From Pseudidiomarina woesei (GTDB taxonomy: Bacteria > Pseudomonadota > Gammaproteobacteria > Enterobacterales > Alteromonadaceae): DNA of 64,000 bases. The stretch spans positions 1-64,000 of the forward strand of contig NZ_LIPW01000008.1 of assembly GCF_001418345.1 (NCBI RefSeq). Reading direction: 5' to 3'. A program made the position numbers and the translations under genes. Below, one piece after another: positions 1-12,382 of the stretch. The first letter of the stretch is position 1. Each line of letters starts with the position of its first letter. The notes below the pieces were generated by a model that saw nothing but the letters and a program-made list of their open reading frames with translations, did not search any database and was not told where the DNA came from.

Positions 1-743
1 ATACCAACGATTTCAACTTCGTCACCAGTACGAACGATACCACGCTCTACACGACCAGTTACTACAGTACCACGGCCTGAGATTGAGAATACGTCTTCGA
101 TTGGCATGATGAACGGCTTGTCGATATCACGCTCTGGCTCTGGAATGTAGGTATCCAATGCTTCTGCCAATTCAACAATTTTCGCTTCCCACTTCTCTTC
201 GCCTTCCAACGCTTTCAACGCTGAACCTTGAATGACTGGCAAGTCGTCGCCTGGGAAATCGTACTCAGAAAGAAGTTCACGAACTTCCATCTCAACCAAT
301 TCCAACAACTCTTCGTCGTCTACCATGTCACATTTGTTCATGAAAACGATGATGAATGGTACGCCTACCTGACGTGACAACAAGATGTGCTCACGCGTTT
401 GTGGCATTGGGCCGTCAGTTGCAGCTACTACCAAGATAGCGCCGTCCATCTGCGCAGCACCAGTGATCATGTTTTTAACATAGTCAGCGTGCCCTGGGCA
501 GTCTACGTGGGCGTAGTGACGTGCTGGAGTGTCATACTCTACGTGTGAAGTTGCGATGGTGATACCACGCGCTTTTTCTTCTGGTGCGTTATCGATTTGA
601 TCGAATGCACGTGCTGAACCACCGTAGGTTTTCGCCAATACTGTAGTGATCGCAGCGGTCAGAGTAGTTTTACCGTGGTCAACGTGGCCGATTGTACCAA
701 CGTTAACGTGCGGTTTGGAACGTTCAAATTTTTCTTTTGCCAT
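1..743 (-). CDS. tuf: Elongation factor Tu, 5' part (runs off the window)
   Basis: EF-Tu carries aminoacyl-tRNA to the ribosome as a GTPase. The minus-strand frame opens with [20 protein letters not shown] at 743 and stays open to the window edge, so about 247 of the usual ~394 residues are visible. The GTPase motifs are clear: P-loop GHVDHGKTT, switch [10 protein letters not shown], and the guanine-specificity motif read as NKCD. The domain 2 start ([10 protein letters not shown]) lies near the edge. The four tRNA genes just upstream on the same strand match the tufB operon of enterobacteria, so this is probably the tRNA-linked copy. Transcription likely starts at the promoter upstream of the tRNAs. 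Confidence 0.98.
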   Translation of the reverse strand, partial: MAKEKFERSKPHVNVGTIGHVDHGKTTLTAAITTVLAKTYGGSARAFDQIDNAPEEKARGITIATSHVEYDTPARHYAHVDCPGHADYVKNMITGAAQMDGAILVVAATDGPMPQTREHILLSRQVGVPFIIVFMNKCDMVDDEELLELVEMEVRELLSEYDFPGDDLPVIQGSALKALEGEEKWEAKIVELAEALDTYIPEPERDIDKPFIMPIEDVFSISGRGTVVTGRVERGIVRTGDEVEIVG

Positions 744-858
744 GACAGCCTCTTTTTGGACAACGTACGGTGAGTTAACACCAACAATTGAAAATCATTA
801 GCCGGCGATTATGCCGAATTAAGTGAGACGAGACAAGGGAAGAGTTTGGCCAGATACG

Positions 859-934
859 TGGTGCTGATAGGCGGATTTGAACCGCCGACCTCACCCTTAC
901 CAAGGGTGCGCTCTACCAACTGAGCTATATCAGC
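859..934 (-). tRNA. thrT: tRNA-Thr (anticodon GGT)
   Basis: Read on the minus strand this is a complete 76-nt cloverleaf starting GCTGATATAGCTCAG, with anticodon loop CTTGGTAAG (GGT), a T-arm containing GGTTCAAATCC, and an encoded CCA. It is the last of four tRNAs before tuf and corresponds to E. coli thrT. Confidence 0.97.
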
Positions 935-949
935 ACAAATACAGATTAT

Positions 950-1024
<75 letters not shown>

Positions 1025-1090
1025 ATGCCTTGAATCGGGCCACCTCAAACCATTCTGGACTCACCGCATTCGCATGACCATGCTAAAAAT

Positions 1091-1175
1091 TGGTGGAGGG
1101 GGCAGGATTCGAACCTGCGAAGGCTGAGCCGTCAGATTTACAGTCTGATCCCTTTGACCGCTCGGGAACCCCTCC
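1091..1175 (-). tRNA. tyrU: tRNA-Tyr (anticodon GTA)
   Basis: An 85-nt class II tRNA on the minus strand. It starts GGAGGGGTTCCCGAGCGG, has anticodon loop CTGTAAA (GTA), a long variable arm as expected for bacterial tRNA-Tyr, T-arm GGTTCGAATCC, and ends CCTCCACCA. It corresponds to E. coli tyrU. Confidence 0.97.
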
Positions 1176-1192
1176 AAAACCAGATTTTAAAA

Positions 1193-1268
<76 letters not shown>

Positions 1269-1288
1269 ACCCCGGTTAGGTGGAGCGC

Positions 1289-1317
1289 ATTCTATTGTAT
1301 CGATTTTGATGATGCAA
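1289..1317 (-). promoter_or_regulatory. Sigma70-type promoter of the tRNA-tuf operon
   Basis: On the minus strand a -35 box TTGCAT (1312-1317) is followed by exactly 17 nt and a -10 box TAGAAT (1289-1294). The next bases are GCGCTCC, a G+C-rich discriminator typical of promoters under stringent (ppGpp/DksA) control. The first tRNA starts 20 nt below the -10 box. The boxes are seen directly; stringent control is inferred from known stable-RNA promoters. Confidence 0.75.
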
Positions 1318-1357
1318 TAGTAAAACGAATTTTTTTTAGCTTTTACGGTCCGTTTGG

Positions 1358-3899
<2,542 letters not shown>

Positions 3900-3942
3900 A
3901 GTTGGTTGCTCGTTATTCGTTATTTGCTAGAGCTTAAACACA

Positions 3943-3971
3943 AAAAACCCGCGGAACAACCGCGGGTTTTT
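3943..3971 (-). terminator. Rho-independent terminator after hflC
   Basis: A 12-bp perfect inverted repeat, AAAAACCCGCGG and CCGCGGGTTTTT, with loop AACAA. The arms give A-runs and T-runs on both strands, so it could work in either direction. By position it ends the hflX-hflK-hflC transcript, just before the separately transcribed aminotransferase gene. Confidence 0.85.
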
Positions 3972-3974
3972 CTC

Positions 3975-3995
3975 TAATATCTAATATCTAATATC
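3975..3995. repeat. Three tandem TAATATC copies
   Basis: Three perfect head-to-tail copies of the heptamer TAATATC sit between the hflC stop and its terminator. No function is evident; slipped-strand expansion would explain it. Confidence 0.7.
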
Positions 3996-4012
3996 CGATA
4001 TCGCACTTGCTC

Positions 4013-4897
4013 TTAATTAGCTGTTGATTGCTTCAAGTACTTGAAGAAATCGCTGTCCGGCTCCAACACCAACACATCGTTACCCGCTTCAAAGCTCTTT
4101 TCATACGCTTGCAAGCTACGAATAAACGAGAAGAACTCGGCATCTTTACCGTATGCATTTGCATAGATACCTGCCGCTTCGGCGTCACCTTGACCACGAA
4201 GTTCACGTGACTCACGTTCTGCGTCAGCCAACATTACGGTAACTCGGGCGTCCACGTCAGCACGAAGAAACTCGGCTTGCTCGCGACCTTCAGAGCGGTG
4301 CTCCATAGCAACGGCTTGACGTTCTGCACGCATACGCTGGAAAATTGACTGGCTTACTTCGGTTGGCAAGTTAATTTGCATTACCCGTACGTCAATAACT
4401 TCGATACCTAATTCCTGTGCACTATCAGCGCCACGAATCAAGGCCTCACGCATGAGGTTATCACGCTCGCCAGACACAATTTCTTTAATAGTTCGGCTAC
4501 CAAACTCAGCGCGTAACCCACTGCTAACACGACGCGTCAAAAGGGCTTCCGCCTGCGCTTGATTACCGCCATTGGTTGACAAGTAATATGTGGCAAAGTC
4601 AGAAATACGCCATTTTACATAGGTATCAACAATAAGGTCTTTTTTCTCGCTTGTGACAAAGCGGTCTGGGTTGCCGTCTAAAGTTTTAAACCGTGCATCA
4701 AGACGTTTCACGTCTTCAATAAACGGTAATTTGAAATGCAAACCTGGGGTGTAAACAACAGGTTCACCGGTATCTGCATCACGCAGTACCTTTCCAAATT
4801 GAACAACAATGGCGCGTTGACCTTCTTTCACCACAAAAATCGATGAAAAGCCCAACACTACGGCAACGATTACGAGTACAGCTACAAAATTTTTCAT
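4013..4897 (-). CDS. hflC: HflC, SPFH subunit of the FtsH-modulating complex
   Basis: HflC pairs with HflK to form the large membrane ring that encloses FtsH and limits its proteolysis of membrane proteins. The 294-residue protein has one N-terminal membrane segment (residues about 4-21), then FVVKEGQRAIVVQFGKV, which opens the SPFH/band 7 domain. An Ala/Glu-rich coiled-coil follows (RSEGREQAEFLRADVDAR). It starts 3 nt after hflK, so the two are translated together, as expected for subunits of one complex. Confidence 0.97.
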   Translation of the reverse strand: MKNFVAVLVIVAVVLGFSSIFVVKEGQRAIVVQFGKVLRDADTGEPVVYTPGLHFKLPFIEDVKRLDARFKTLDGNPDRFVTSEKKDLIVDTYVKWRISDFATYYLSTNGGNQAQAEALLTRRVSSGLRAEFGSRTIKEIVSGERDNLMREALIRGADSAQELGIEVIDVRVMQINLPTEVSQSIFQRMRAERQAVAMEHRSEGREQAEFLRADVDARVTVMLADAERESRELRGQGDAEAAGIYANAYGKDAEFFSFIRSLQAYEKSFEAGNDVLVLEPDSDFFKYLKQSTAN

Positions 4898-4900
4898 CGT

Positions 4901-6088
4901 TTACCCCCGGCCATTATTAAAGCGGTCGCTGGTGCGAATACCGCTATTGTTAGAGCGTGTTGTGGTGCTACTACTTGGTTGCACGCTTTCTGTCGGACGC
5001 GAATTGGTGCTTGATGCTTCATTTCGCGCAGGCTGCTCACTAGCACGCTGCTTCTCAAGAATTTTATCTAATGGCAGATACATCATGTTGTTGCTGCCCT
5101 CAACGTCCACCATAACCTTGGCAGTGTTGCTGTATATATTCTCAAGTGTTTCTATGTACAAACGTTCACGAGTAACCTGTGGCGCGGCTTTATACTGCGG
5201 CAGTAACTCATTGAATCGAGCAACTTCACCTTGCGCTTTTAACACCACTTGCTCACGGTAGGCTTGTGCTTCTTGTAACACACGGCGTACCTGACCACGT
5301 GCTAGTGGCTCAATTTCACGCGCATAGGCTTCTGCTTCACGAATAAAACGTTGTTCATCTTCTTGCGCGGCAATGGCATCATCAAATGCGTCCTTCACCG
5401 CCTCTGGTGGGCGAGCTGGGAGCAAGTTGATATCCACAACTTGAATACCTAACTGATACGGCGCAATGATATTTTCAAGCAACTCAAGAGTGTTCTGGCG
5501 TACGGCTTCACGGCCAACAGTGAGTACTTCGTCCATGGTGGTGTGACCCACAACATAACGCAGCGCACTGTCAGTTGCTTGTGCCAAGCTGTTGTCAGCA
5601 TTTTCTACCGCATATAAATAATCGCGCGGGTTCACAATGCGATACTGCACGTCCAGCTCGACGTGAACAACGTTCTCGTCTTGCGTGAGCATAAAGCCTT
5701 CGGACTGAAACTGCTGTACGTTGCTAACATCGACGGTTTGCACGCTATCAACAAACAATGGACGCCAATGCAAACCAGACTCCACCAAATTGTGATATTG
5801 ACCAAAGCGCAGCACGACACCTCGCTCCGCTTCTTTCACCGTATAAAAGCCGGCAATAAACCAAATAACTACAGCAAGAATTGCGATAACACCAAAACCG
5901 CGGGCTGGAAAACCACCGCCAGTTTTATTGCTACCACCGCCTTTGCCTTTGTTACCGCCAAGCCCAAGCTTGCCGAGCAAATTCTTAATTGCTTCGTCGA
6001 GATCTGGCGGGCCTTGATCGCGGCCGCCTTGATTTTTCCATGGATCACGGTCGTTATTGTTACCGTTTCCCGGTTGATTCCAGGCCAT
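4901..6088 (-). CDS. hflK: HflK, SPFH subunit of the FtsH-modulating complex
   Basis: The partner of HflC. Its 395 residues start with a Gly/Asn-rich cytoplasmic tail (MAWNQPGNGNNNDRDPW), followed by a Gly/Lys-rich linker and a membrane segment near residues 70-87. The SPFH domain (AERGVVLRFGQYHNLVESGL) and a helical Ala/Glu-rich region come next. The C-terminal Ser/Thr/Asn-rich tail (from about 350) is low complexity, as is common in HflK. It follows hflX by 54 nt in the same direction. Confidence 0.97.
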   Translation of the reverse strand: MAWNQPGNGNNNDRDPWKNQGGRDQGPPDLDEAIKNLLGKLGLGGNKGKGGGSNKTGGGFPARGFGVIAILAVVIWFIAGFYTVKEAERGVVLRFGQYHNLVESGLHWRPLFVDSVQTVDVSNVQQFQSEGFMLTQDENVVHVELDVQYRIVNPRDYLYAVENADNSLAQATDSALRYVVGHTTMDEVLTVGREAVRQNTLELLENIIAPYQLGIQVVDINLLPARPPEAVKDAFDDAIAAQEDEQRFIREAEAYAREIEPLARGQVRRVLQEAQAYREQVVLKAQGEVARFNELLPQYKAAPQVTRERLYIETLENIYSNTAKVMVDVEGSNNMMYLPLDKILEKQRASEQPARNEASSTNSRPTESVQPSSSTTTRSNNSGIRTSDRFNNGRG

Positions 6089-6142
6089 TGATTACTCCAA
6101 CTCTGGGTAGTTTATGAATTCTATTTTTCGCTTTGCTTGTAA

Positions 6143-7438
6143 CTATTCTACAAAGCCTTGCAAGCTATCGCCATACTCTTCGGCAACTTGCTTGCTCAAA
6201 CGCTGCCAATCTACAGCAGACATTCGTACGTGTAGCGCTAATTTACCGTCATCACGAGTCTGCTCTGACGTTACGCTTTTCATGGCATACAGCTTACCAC
6301 GTAATTTGCCCATCGAGGGCGGAATTCGCAAGCATACGTCAACCATCTGCGGGCGCAAGCGCTTCACTAAAGCATCTTGTAACAAATCAATTCCAATACC
6401 AGACTGCGCTGATAGCCATACTCGCGTCGGCATGCCTTGGTCATCAGTATCAATACGCGCCACGCCGTCTGCTAGTTTATCAATTTTATTACAAATCAAT
6501 AGTTGTGGTATGTCGTCGGCGCCAATTTCTTGCAATACCTCATGTACTTGAGCGATGTTCTCAGCCTGACGTTCATCAGCAACATCTATCACATGTAGCA
6601 GCAAGTCGGCTTCTTGAGTTTCTTGCAAGGTTGCCTTAAATGCGGCGACTAATTCATGAGGTAAGTGTCGAATAAAACCAACTGTGTCTGCCAAAATAAT
6701 TGGCCCTACGTCGGGTAACTCTAACTTGCGCAACGTTGGGTCTAGCGTCGCAAACAACTGGTCTGCCGCATAGACATCAGACTCTGTCACGCGATTGAAC
6801 AAGGTTGATTTTCCGGCGTTGGTGTACCCCACTAATGAAACCGTCGGTATTTCCGCTCGCTGACGTGCGCGCCGACCTTGTTCACGTTGTTTTTGAACTT
6901 TTTCTAAACGGCCAAGAATATTCTTGATACGACCACGAATTAAACGGCGGTCAGTTTCAAGCTGGGTTTCACCCGGACCGCGCAAACCAATACCGCCCTT
7001 TTGGCGCTCTAAGTGGGTCCAGCCGCGTACCAGTCGGGTTGAAATATGACGCAACTGCGCCAGCTCCACTTGTAACTTACCTTCATGGGTACGGGCGCGC
7101 TGGGCAAATATGTCGAGAATAAGACCGGTTCGGTCAAGCACTCGGCATTGGCAGAGCTTTTCTAAGTTACGCTCTTGGGTGGGGCTTAAACCATGATTGA
7201 AAATAACGATATTCGCCTCAAGCAGTTTTACCTGATCGGCGATTTCTTCGGCTTTACCTGAGCCGACAAAATATTTTGAACTTGGGGTACTGCGCGCAGC
7301 GGTAACCACACCAAGAGTTTCCACCCCTGCTGAAGCTACTAATAACTGCAATTCAGAAAGGTCTTCACGATCGATTTCTGCTGGAAAATCAACGTGGACC
7401 AGGATAGCCCGTTCACCACTATCAAACCTATCAAACAA
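6143..7438 (-). CDS. hflX: Ribosome-associated GTPase HflX
   Basis: HflX is a GTPase that binds the 50S subunit and splits stalled or stress-damaged ribosomes. The 431-residue protein has the N-terminal HflX domain (GSGKAEEI, NHGLSPTQERNLEK), the GIGLRGPGETQLETDRR linker, and a G domain with P-loop GYTNAGKSTLFNR, DTVGFIR and NKID. It begins 35 nt after the hfq stop, in the conserved hfq-hflX-hflK-hflC order. Confidence 0.97.
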   Translation of the reverse strand: MFDRFDSGERAILVHVDFPAEIDREDLSELQLLVASAGVETLGVVTAARSTPSSKYFVGSGKAEEIADQVKLLEANIVIFNHGLSPTQERNLEKLCQCRVLDRTGLILDIFAQRARTHEGKLQVELAQLRHISTRLVRGWTHLERQKGGIGLRGPGETQLETDRRLIRGRIKNILGRLEKVQKQREQGRRARQRAEIPTVSLVGYTNAGKSTLFNRVTESDVYAADQLFATLDPTLRKLELPDVGPIILADTVGFIRHLPHELVAAFKATLQETQEADLLLHVIDVADERQAENIAQVHEVLQEIGADDIPQLLICNKIDKLADGVARIDTDDQGMPTRVWLSAQSGIGIDLLQDALVKRLRPQMVDVCLRIPPSMGKLRGKLYAMKSVTSEQTRDDGKLALHVRMSAVDWQRLSKQVAEEYGDSLQGFVE

Positions 7439-7473
7439 GCTATCACTGCTCCTTTATTCTGTCTTGAATATAA

Positions 7474-7725
7474 TTAGTCAATTGCCTCTTCGCTGCCTTC
7501 AGCTACTGGCAAATAATTTTGTGGAATACGCGCCGGTACCACTGTTGAAATGGCATGCTTGTAAACCATTTGGCTAACTGTGTTTTTCAATAAAATGACA
7601 AACTGATCAAACGACTCAATTTGCCCTTGCAACTTAATTCCGTTTACCAAATAAATCGAAACCGGCACACGCTCACGGCGAAGCGCATTCAAAAACGGGT
7701 CTTGTAACGTTTGCCCCTTAGCCAT
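7474..7725 (-). CDS. hfq: RNA chaperone Hfq
   Basis: Hfq is the hexameric Sm-like protein that pairs small RNAs with mRNAs. This copy is short at 83 residues, with the conserved N-terminus [20 protein letters not shown], Sm1 ([10 protein letters not shown]) and Sm2 ([10 protein letters not shown]). The tail after residue 67 is brief, unlike the ~102-residue E. coli protein. A strong AAGGAT ribosome site precedes the ATG. It lies 144 bp downstream of miaA, a gap wide enough for its own promoter. Confidence 0.98.
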   Translation of the reverse strand: MAKGQTLQDPFLNALRRERVPVSIYLVNGIKLQGQIESFDQFVILLKNTVSQMVYKHAISTVVPARIPQNYLPVAEGSEEAID

Positions 7726-7811
7726 ATTTATTATCCTTTTTTGTTATTGTTTGTGTCCAGCAACAACTTACTGCCCGCTCATGCTAGTCACTTGTTAATA
7801 TAGTTTAAAGA

Positions 7812-7854
7812 CTGTCATTTGACAGCATAACTATTTATTTCAGTCTTTACTGAA
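7812..7854. promoter_or_regulatory. Two short inverted repeats in the miaA-hfq gap
   Basis: Two perfect 6-bp inverted repeats lie in the 144-bp gap: CTGTCA-TT-TGACAG (7812-7825) and TTCAGT-CTTT-ACTGAA (7839-7854). Neither is followed by a T-run on the minus strand, so they are not classical terminators. They may be mRNA hairpins between miaA and hfq, or a binding site affecting hfq expression. Function is unknown. Confidence 0.35.
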
Positions 7855-7869
7855 TATAGGGTGAATCTA

Positions 7870-8838
7870 TTAGTTTTCAAGAGCAGCTTGAGTAAATAAC
7901 TGCGGCTCACTCGCGCAAATAGCCAGCGCTTGCTCCACCAAATCATCGGCGTCGGTTTCTAGCCACTGCACGCCAGGCCACTTCCTCAACCATGTAAGCT
8001 GACGTTTTGCCAATTGCCGCGTGGCAAAAATGCCTCGGTCTATCAGCTCGTTCTCATCAAATTCACCGTCTAAGTATTGCCATGCTTGACGGTAGCCGAC
8101 ACAGCGTAAAGCCGGTAAATCAAGATGTAAATCAGACTGTTGTCGTAGTTGTTTGACCTCGTCTAAGAAGCCTTGTTCCAACATTTGACGAAATCTTAAC
8201 GAAATACGTTCATGCAGTACTTTGCGATCACTCGGTGCTATGGCCATTTGAATCACCGGGTATGGCAGGGCGCCATGTCGCTGCTGCGTTAACTCGGTAA
8301 GCGACTTACCACTTATTCGATAAACCTCAAGAGCTCTGAGCAACCGTTGAGGATCATTCTGATGAATTCGTTCAGCACTAACTGGGTCGACTTGTTGCAA
8401 TTGTTGATGCAAAGCAGCAGCGCCTCGTAATTCCAACTCTTGTTGTAATTGCGCGCGAATTTCTGGGTTAGCTTCAGGCAGCTTAGACATTCCTTCCAAC
8501 AAAGCCTTAAAATAAAGCATAGTGCCGCCGACTAATAACGGAATGCGCCCGCGAGCAATAATATCATCAATTTCGCGCCGCGCATCGGCAGCAAATTGTG
8601 CCGCTGAGTAACTCTCGGAAGGCTCACAAATATCAATCAAACGGTGCGGCGCTTGCGCCCGCTCTGCGGCGGTAGGTTTGGCCGTACCAATATCCATGCC
8701 ACGATAAATTAACGCCGAGTCCACCGAAATAATGTCGCATGGTAGATGTTGCGTCAAGGCGATGGCTAAACCTGTTTTACCGGCGGCAGTTGGGCCGTAC
8801 AAACAAATCACAAAAGGTTTTTCTAACGGCTGGTTCAT
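7870..8838 (-). CDS. miaA: tRNA dimethylallyltransferase MiaA
   Basis: MiaA prenylates A37 of tRNAs that read codons starting with U. The protein is 322 residues from MNQPLEKP; the frame is open 15 codons further up, but this ATG overlaps the mutL stop as ATGA and fits the family start. Motifs are the P-loop [27 protein letters not shown], and the zinc-free C-terminal swinging region [13 protein letters not shown]. It is translationally coupled to mutL. Confidence 0.97.
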   Translation of the reverse strand: MNQPLEKPFVICLYGPTAAGKTGLAIALTQHLPCDIISVDSALIYRGMDIGTAKPTAAERAQAPHRLIDICEPSESYSAAQFAADARREIDDIIARGRIPLLVGGTMLYFKALLEGMSKLPEANPEIRAQLQQELELRGAAALHQQLQQVDPVSAERIHQNDPQRLLRALEVYRISGKSLTELTQQRHGALPYPVIQMAIAPSDRKVLHERISLRFRQMLEQGFLDEVKQLRQQSDLHLDLPALRCVGYRQAWQYLDGEFDENELIDRGIFATRQLAKRQLTWLRKWPGVQWLETDADDLVEQALAICASEPQLFTQAALEN

Positions 8839-10547
8839 TTTAATGCCTCCGGTAGCTCGGGCAGCGACACCGGTATAAACCAAGCAGGGTTGGCGTTACC
8901 GTTGTCCAACCACCAACGCCACCAGTGCTCTGCTTGGGTCGGCGAATACTCAGTTTGCACAGCGAAACTGGCCAACCAAGGCAGTACCTGAGACTCGAGT
9001 GAATCCTCGTGCTGCACTAGCTGTGCTGCAACTTCTGCTAAGCTTACTACAATATCGGTTTGCCGCAGAGGCGCTGGAACCTGCAATACAGTAACCGATA
9101 GTGATTTTCTCAGCGTTACTTCTAGCCGGATGCCAAGACGTGCCAATAACTTTTCATCAATTTGCGTCAGTTGTTTTACCAACGTCGGTTCAGTAATTTT
9201 TACCGGAACCAATAACGGCTGCCCAGCCAGCCCTACGCTAAATTGTTGTTGAATATGCTGCGTCAAATAGCTGTGTTGCACCCGTTGTAAATCGAGTAAA
9301 CCAAGACTTGGCTGGGTAAGCAGCGCAAAGCGTTTCTGCACTACGGCGGTTACGCTTTGCTCAGGCTGCGCTGCTGCCTCTTGCGAAACAATCGGTACCT
9401 TCGGTGGTGGTGCAGCTCGGCTTGGAAAAATAGAATTATGCCGCGGTTGCAGCTCCCGTACTTGTGCAGCAAGCGCTTCATGGCTCGGTTTATAGCCATG
9501 AGATGCTGATTCCGGCGAGTCACTAGCAGGTGTTTGCGAGCTTGAGACTGCTGCACTTTGCAACGCTTGGCGTATCGCCTGCAGCACAAAGTCATGAATT
9601 TGCCTTGCTTGATGAAAACGCACTTCGTGTTTTGCTGGATGAACGTTAACGTCGACATCTTGCGCAGGCAACTGCAAATACAGCACAAAAGTAGGCACCC
9701 TATCATCGCCGAGCGTGTCTGCGTAAGCTTGACGCACCGCATGGCCTAGTAAACGGTCACGCATCATTCGGCCATTTACATAAAAGTACTGCACGTCGGC
9801 TTGGTGGCGGCAGCTTTGTGCAGGCGCTACCCAGCCCCATAAATGAACAGGCCCAGCCTGCTGTTCAAGTGCGACAGCCGTGTCAGTAAATGTCTTTCCG
9901 CATACTTGAGAAACCCGCTGTAGATAACTCTCGGGACTATGCACAGCCTGGTATTGACGTACCGATTTACCGTTATGTACAAGGTTAAAACGCACATCAA
10001 ACCGCGCCAGTGCAATGCGACGTAAAACCTCATCGATATGATTAAATTCAGTTTTGTCGGTACGCAAAAATTTGCGCCGCGCCGGTGTATTAAAAAATAA
10101 ATCTTGTACATCAACAGTGGTGCCATCTGGATGCGTTGCTGGAGCGAGTTCAGCTTGCATATCTCGCCCTTCAACCCAAGCCTGCCACGCCTGTTCTTGC
10201 TGTTGAGTTTTTGCCGTTAAGGTTAAGCGCGATACCGAACTAATACTGGCTAACGCTTCGCCGCGAAATCCTAGGCTTTGGATAGCTTCAAGATCAGCAA
10301 GTGAACTAATTTTGCTCGTAGCGTGGCGACTAAGTGCTAACGCAAGTTCATCTTTTGGAATGCCAGCACCATTGTCACGCACGCGAATACGGCGGCGCCC
10401 GCCTTGCTCAATGTCCACGGTAATTTCTGTTGCCTTTGCATCAAGGCAGTTCTCAACCAACTCCTTGACCACAGAGGCTGGGCGTTCAATAACTTCGCCG
10501 GCCGCTATCTGGTTAGCCAGACTTATCGGCAATAGCTGAATGGGCAT
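8835..10547 (-). CDS. mutL: DNA mismatch repair protein MutL
   Basis: MutL links MutS mismatch recognition to MutH or other downstream nucleases. The protein is 570 residues with a GHKL ATPase N-terminus: [30 protein letters not shown] and GFRGEAL. A variable Ser/Ala/Pro/Gln-rich linker covers about 330-390, followed by the C-terminal dimerisation domain. I do not see the DQHAxxER endonuclease motif, consistent with a MutH-dependent, non-nicking MutL; mutH is not in the window. It starts 15 nt after amiB. Confidence 0.97.
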   Translation of the reverse strand: MPIQLLPISLANQIAAGEVIERPASVVKELVENCLDAKATEITVDIEQGGRRRIRVRDNGAGIPKDELALALSRHATSKISSLADLEAIQSLGFRGEALASISSVSRLTLTAKTQQQEQAWQAWVEGRDMQAELAPATHPDGTTVDVQDLFFNTPARRKFLRTDKTEFNHIDEVLRRIALARFDVRFNLVHNGKSVRQYQAVHSPESYLQRVSQVCGKTFTDTAVALEQQAGPVHLWGWVAPAQSCRHQADVQYFYVNGRMMRDRLLGHAVRQAYADTLGDDRVPTFVLYLQLPAQDVDVNVHPAKHEVRFHQARQIHDFVLQAIRQALQSAAVSSSQTPASDSPESASHGYKPSHEALAAQVRELQPRHNSIFPSRAAPPPKVPIVSQEAAAQPEQSVTAVVQKRFALLTQPSLGLLDLQRVQHSYLTQHIQQQFSVGLAGQPLLVPVKITEPTLVKQLTQIDEKLLARLGIRLEVTLRKSLSVTVLQVPAPLRQTDIVVSLAEVAAQLVQHEDSLESQVLPWLASFAVQTEYSPTQAEHWWRWWLDNGNANPAWFIPVSLPELPEALK

Positions 10548-10562
10548 GTATTAACCTAACCG

Positions 10563-11888
10563 TTAAGACGATGGAATTTGAAGCTTCTGCCCTACATACA
10601 ACACGTTGCTGTTGAGGTCATTCTGCTCTTTAATCGCTTTTATCGTGGTATTGTAACGCTTAGCAAGCACTGAAAGCGACTCACCAGAACGCACCACGTG
10701 GGTACTGCTTCTATTGGTTGCAAATAATGTCCCATCTGGTGGGCGACGTTGAAAATAATTTCGAATACCCTGATAAATTGAGCGCGCCAGCTGCTGCTGA
10801 TGTTTATTACTTTGCAGCAATTTCTCTTCTTGTGGATTCGATATAAACCCAGTTTCAACCAACATTGACGGCACATTACCAGAGGTTAATACAGCCAAAC
10901 TAGCATGCTGCGGTTCAGTTTTGTGCATACGCGCCACGGCTTTCATTTCTGCAATAACTTCGGTTGCCATATCATAGCCAGAGCTCATTGCATGGCCCAT
11001 CGACATGTCAATTAGTGCCTTATTGAGATAACCATAGGTGTCGTCTTCTTCAATTCGTAAGTCAACACCCCCTAAAACATCTGATAATCGCTCTTTATCT
11101 TCAAGCAGGCGACCCATTTCGTTGTTTGCGCGCCGACTCGACAACACCCATACCGAAGCGCCTCGGGGCTGCGGGCTTGTAAACGCATCTGCGTGAATAG
11201 AAACCAACAAATCCGCTTTAATTTCTTCGGCTTTTCGTGGACGCGCATTCAGGCCCACGTAGTAGTCGCCGGTGCGAATTAAATACGCCTGCATGGCTGG
11301 ATCACGATTGATAATATCCGCCAACGCTTTAGCAATTTTCAAGACTACGTGTTTTTCATAAGTGCCGCTTGGCCCAATTGAACCAGGGTCATCGCCACCG
11401 TGGCCCGCGTCAATCGCGATAGTTACCTTGCGCTCTTCTAATTGTTCGGCACGTAGCGGCTCGTTTTTGCGCGCGAGCGAGCGCCCTGGCAAATCAACCA
11501 CTAAACGCTCGCCATAACGATCATTAGCCGCTAATGGAAACACGTTTACATCTATTTTTTCGGTTAATTCAAGGACAATTCGAGTGGACTGCTTGTCTTT
11601 TGGGGTGCTGGTGCGAATTTTTTTAATCAACAGCGACTCGTTTTCAATGCTGCTTAAGTTAACTTTCAGTTGCGTCGCATTAAAATCTATCACTAACCGA
11701 TATGGCTCAGCTTGGTATAGCGTGAAATAGCTATAATCGGGGCTTTGACCAAGGTCAAATACCACACGTGTGTTATCCGGCGCGGGCCACACTCGCACAT
11801 TGTTAATGTCATTAGCTAGCGCGGCGAACGAAAGCATATAGACCAACGCACCGACCAAGCTTAGAAATACCGCTGTTAGCTTTTGCAT
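10563..11888 (-). CDS. amiB: N-acetylmuramoyl-L-alanine amidase with AMIN and LysM domains (AmiB/AmiC type)
   Basis: This periplasmic amidase cleaves the peptide stem from septal peptidoglycan during daughter-cell separation. The 441-residue protein has a signal peptide (to about residue 25, ALA-ND), an AMIN septum-targeting domain (about 30-130), an Amidase_3 domain with zinc-binding IDAGHGGDDPG, SIHADAF and the catalytic VETGFISN, and one C-terminal LysM (HVVRSGESLSVLAKRYN). The LysM and the position between tsaE and mutL match AmiB. Its ATG overlaps the tsaE stop by one base (TAATG). Confidence 0.95.
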   Translation of the reverse strand: MQKLTAVFLSLVGALVYMLSFAALANDINNVRVWPAPDNTRVVFDLGQSPDYSYFTLYQAEPYRLVIDFNATQLKVNLSSIENESLLIKKIRTSTPKDKQSTRIVLELTEKIDVNVFPLAANDRYGERLVVDLPGRSLARKNEPLRAEQLEERKVTIAIDAGHGGDDPGSIGPSGTYEKHVVLKIAKALADIINRDPAMQAYLIRTGDYYVGLNARPRKAEEIKADLLVSIHADAFTSPQPRGASVWVLSSRRANNEMGRLLEDKERLSDVLGGVDLRIEEDDTYGYLNKALIDMSMGHAMSSGYDMATEVIAEMKAVARMHKTEPQHASLAVLTSGNVPSMLVETGFISNPQEEKLLQSNKHQQQLARSIYQGIRNYFQRRPPDGTLFATNRSSTHVVRSGESLSVLAKRYNTTIKAIKEQNDLNSNVLYVGQKLQIPSS

Positions 11889-12382
11889 TACATATTATCG
11901 AGCAATACCCGACCTCGTTCTGTTTGCGCACTTAAATTGATTGATCGCGCTGAGCCCGCATAATCAATCGTTATTATTATATCTGCCGGCGGAAGATATC
12001 CGGTACCGCGTTGCGGCCACTCCGCTAATACTATTCTATGGTTTCCAAGGTAATCACGGATACCCATAAATTCAAGTTCTTCTGGGTCTGCTAAACGATA
12101 TAAATCAAAATGGTTCACAAACCAGGGTGCTAACTCATAGGTTTCAACCAAAGTATAAGTCGGACTTTTCACATGCCCTTTATGCCCCAAGGCTTGAATA
12201 AAGCCGCGACTAAAGGTGGTTTTTCCAGCACCTAATTCGCCTAACAAGTAGATTGTAAGGCCCGTATGTTCTAATTGTGCCTCTTGCACTTGCACTTGCT
12301 GTGCTAATTCATTCGCTAAACTTAGCAACGCCGCTTCATCAACGGCATGACGTGTGACATCTGTCATTAATGTTTCACTCAT
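11888..12382 (-). CDS. tsaE: tRNA t6A biosynthesis ATPase TsaE
   Basis: TsaE supports the TsaBD complex that makes N6-threonylcarbamoyladenosine at A37 of ANN-decoding tRNAs. The 164-residue protein has the Walker A motif [13 protein letters not shown], then SPTYTLVE and FDLYRL, all typical of the family. It overlaps nnr as ATGA and amiB by one base, showing tight coupling. Confidence 0.96.
   Translation of the reverse strand: MSETLMTDVTRHAVDEAALLSLANELAQQVQVQEAQLEHTGLTIYLLGELGAGKTTFSRGFIQALGHKGHVKSPTYTLVETYELAPWFVNHFDLYRLADPEELEFMGIRDYLGNHRIVLAEWPQRGTGYLPPADIIITIDYAGSARSINLSAQTERGRVLLDNM

Noticed and set aside
5663..6091. 142-codon plus-strand frame opposite hflK
   Set aside because: A shadow of the low-complexity hflK N-terminus; no independent evidence.
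10312..10539. 75-codon plus-strand frame opposite the MutL ATPase domain
   Set aside because: Antisense to strongly conserved MutL motifs; a shadow frame.
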